Virus record (IMG/VR): IMGVR_UViG_3300042316_000346
Span: 1 to 29,586 of that record
Source: a virus
Length of the DNA stretch: 29,586 nt
Strand: one strand, 5' to 3'
The notes beneath the pieces were generated by a model. It saw only the letters and a list, made by a program, of their open reading frames with translations, did not search any database and had not been told where the DNA came from. The position numbers were made by a program, and so were the translations under genes. Below, in pieces: positions 28,692 through 29,586 of this stretch; the first letter of the stretch is position 1; every line of letters begins with the position of its first letter.

Positions 28692-29564
28692 CTAGGTACA
28701 GAGTTCGATGAGGGGAGCGACGTAGCCGCATGAGTTCACGTGCGAGCACTTGGCGTGCCCCGGTCCTGCGATGGTCCACCACACGGACCTATCGCCACAC
28801 TTCGGGCACCTGACATGGCGCACGTGCCCTGCGCCCTCGATGACGTCGCCGGCCATGCTGGCACCCAGCGAGACACGAGCCGATGGGTCAAGGCGAAGCA
28901 TACGGGCCAGCTCTCGGTCGGCGGCGTCCCGTGTCCACGGCACGCGAGGCTCGACACGGATCGCCCGCTTAGGTGGCGGCTTCGGCTTCTCCTTGACCAG
29001 CTCGAGCAACCACGCCGGCGCCTGCGCCATCTCGCGCGTGAACCCTGCGTCCGTGCGCCAGGCATACACCGCGCCCGACCGGTGGACGGTGGGCGGGGCG
29101 CAGACGTAGCCACCGTCTCCACGGACATCGACCGACTTGATCCCCGCCGCTTGTAGCCCCTGTGCGTTCCGCACGACCTCGCCTTCAGTCCAGCGCCAGT
29201 ACATATGGAAGCCCCTCGCCGTCTCCACACCCAGCGTCGGGGAGGGTCCGTGCTTCGCGAGCTGCGCCTCGTACCACGCGCCCGCTTCGGGGCCGTCGAG
29301 GTCCAGCACCCAGACCCGCGAGGCGCTGCCGGTCGCGAGGCCCACGCCCGCGCGAGGCCAGCTGGTCCACCACGCGCGCACGGTGTCCGGGTCCGTGCTC
29401 GCCTTCGTCTGCCAGCCGCCGAGGCGCGGGTGCTTCCCTCGCTGCTTCTCAGGGCAGGCGGCGCCCGCTTGGCACGCGCATACCTGCGTGACGGGGTCTA
29501 CCTCGTAAAGCGGGTGCACACGCAACCCCGCCGCTGCATACCGCAGCGCGTATTCTCGGTTCAT
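28692..29564 (-). CDS. primase-polymerase (bifunctional Prim-Pol) with zinc finger
   Basis: This is the complete copy, 290 aa, starting at the ATG at 29564. It has a Prim-Pol (PF09250-type) catalytic domain: an early Cys cluster (Cys 29, 31, 37) before GKHP, VLDLDG with Asp 88 and Asp 90, GFHMYWRW at 118-125, and SVDVRGDGGYVCAPPTVH at 144-161 with the third acid Asp 146. The C-terminus carries Cys 253, 256, 273 and 279 in a CPKC...CSHVNSC arrangement, probably a zinc ribbon for DNA. The family primes and extends DNA at phage or plasmid origins. It is coupled to the downstream helicase gene, so the pair would start replication. Confidence 0.92.
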   Translation of the reverse strand: MNREYALRYAAAGLRVHPLYEVDPVTQVCACQAGAACPEKQRGKHPRLGGWQTKASTDPDTVRAWWTSWPRAGVGLATGSASRVWVLDLDGPEAGAWYEAQLAKHGPSPTLGVETARGFHMYWRWTEGEVVRNAQGLQAAGIKSVDVRGDGGYVCAPPTVHRSGAVYAWRTDAGFTREMAQAPAWLLELVKEKPKPPPKRAIRVEPRVPWTRDAADRELARMLRLDPSARVSLGASMAGDVIEGAGHVRHVRCPKCGDRSVWWTIAGPGHAKCSHVNSCGYVAPLIELCT

Positions 29565-29586
29565 CCACTCGCCTGCCTTCGCCGGG
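28779..29586. repeat. right copy of imperfect 808-bp terminal direct repeat
   Basis: This is the partner of 1-808. It includes the primase-polymerase start codon and ends 22 bases upstream of it at the window edge. The bases from 28692 to 28778 complete the gene and have no counterpart in the left copy, because that copy is cut off. This is the expected pattern for a contig that runs past its own beginning. Confidence 0.95.

Noticed and set aside
1-29586. tRNA genes, CRISPR arrays, insertion sequences
   Set aside because: No cloverleaf-like sequence, regularly spaced repeats or transposase frames were noticed on reading both strands; a covariance-model search was not possible here.

Overview
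The window is a nearly complete genome of a GC-rich tailed bacteriophage with siphovirus-type morphogenesis genes. It carries terminase, portal, scaffold, HK97-type capsid, neck and tail-tube genes, a frameshifted tail-chaperone pair, a tape measure, tail-tip and fibre proteins and lysis genes. There is no host chromosomal gene, tRNA, CRISPR array, insertion sequence or recognisable integrase. The host cannot be named; high GC only suggests a high-GC bacterium.

The last 808 bases (28779-29586) repeat the first 808 (1-808) in the same orientation, with about 39 substitutions by hand count and no indels. The simplest reading is a circular or circularly permuted genome of about 28.78 kb whose contig runs past its own start, with the two overlaps coming from slightly different strains. 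The primase-polymerase gene is therefore present twice, and the left copy is cut by the window edge.

Read as a circle, a divergent control point at 4043-4097 separates two transcription units. Rightward (+) genes 4098-5778 encode a 79-aa protein, an ERF single-strand annealing protein, a Gp157-like protein and a 67-aa protein. Everything else is leftward (-). In transcription order this is: XRE repressor-like protein, a 105-aa protein, RusA resolvase, a tight chain of very small genes, two paralogous three-HTH proteins, primase-polymerase (crossing the contig joint), VirE-like helicase, a repeat-rich non-coding block, a 91-aa protein and a second non-coding block. Then come small and large terminase, portal, a 35-aa protein, scaffold, major capsid protein, neck genes, major tail protein, tail chaperones, tape measure, a large Asp-box tail protein, a tail-tip protein, fibre/adhesin proteins, the membrane/lysis cassette and two small terminal genes.

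Genes are packed with ATGA, GTGA, TAATG or TGATG overlaps. These overlaps expose several genes of 19-47 codons and decide many GTG starts. Hairpin terminators follow the major capsid and major tail genes, the two products needed in greatest amount. The replication module (primase-polymerase, VirE-type helicase) and the recombination module (ERF, RusA) are complementary: the first would copy DNA, the second anneal single strands and resolve junctions. The most notable observations are the strain-divergent terminal redundancy, the -1 slippery site in the tail chaperone, the twin operator palindromes with a probably leaderless repressor, the paralogous triple-HTH proteins, the microprotein chain, and the iteron-like block beside the helicase gene.
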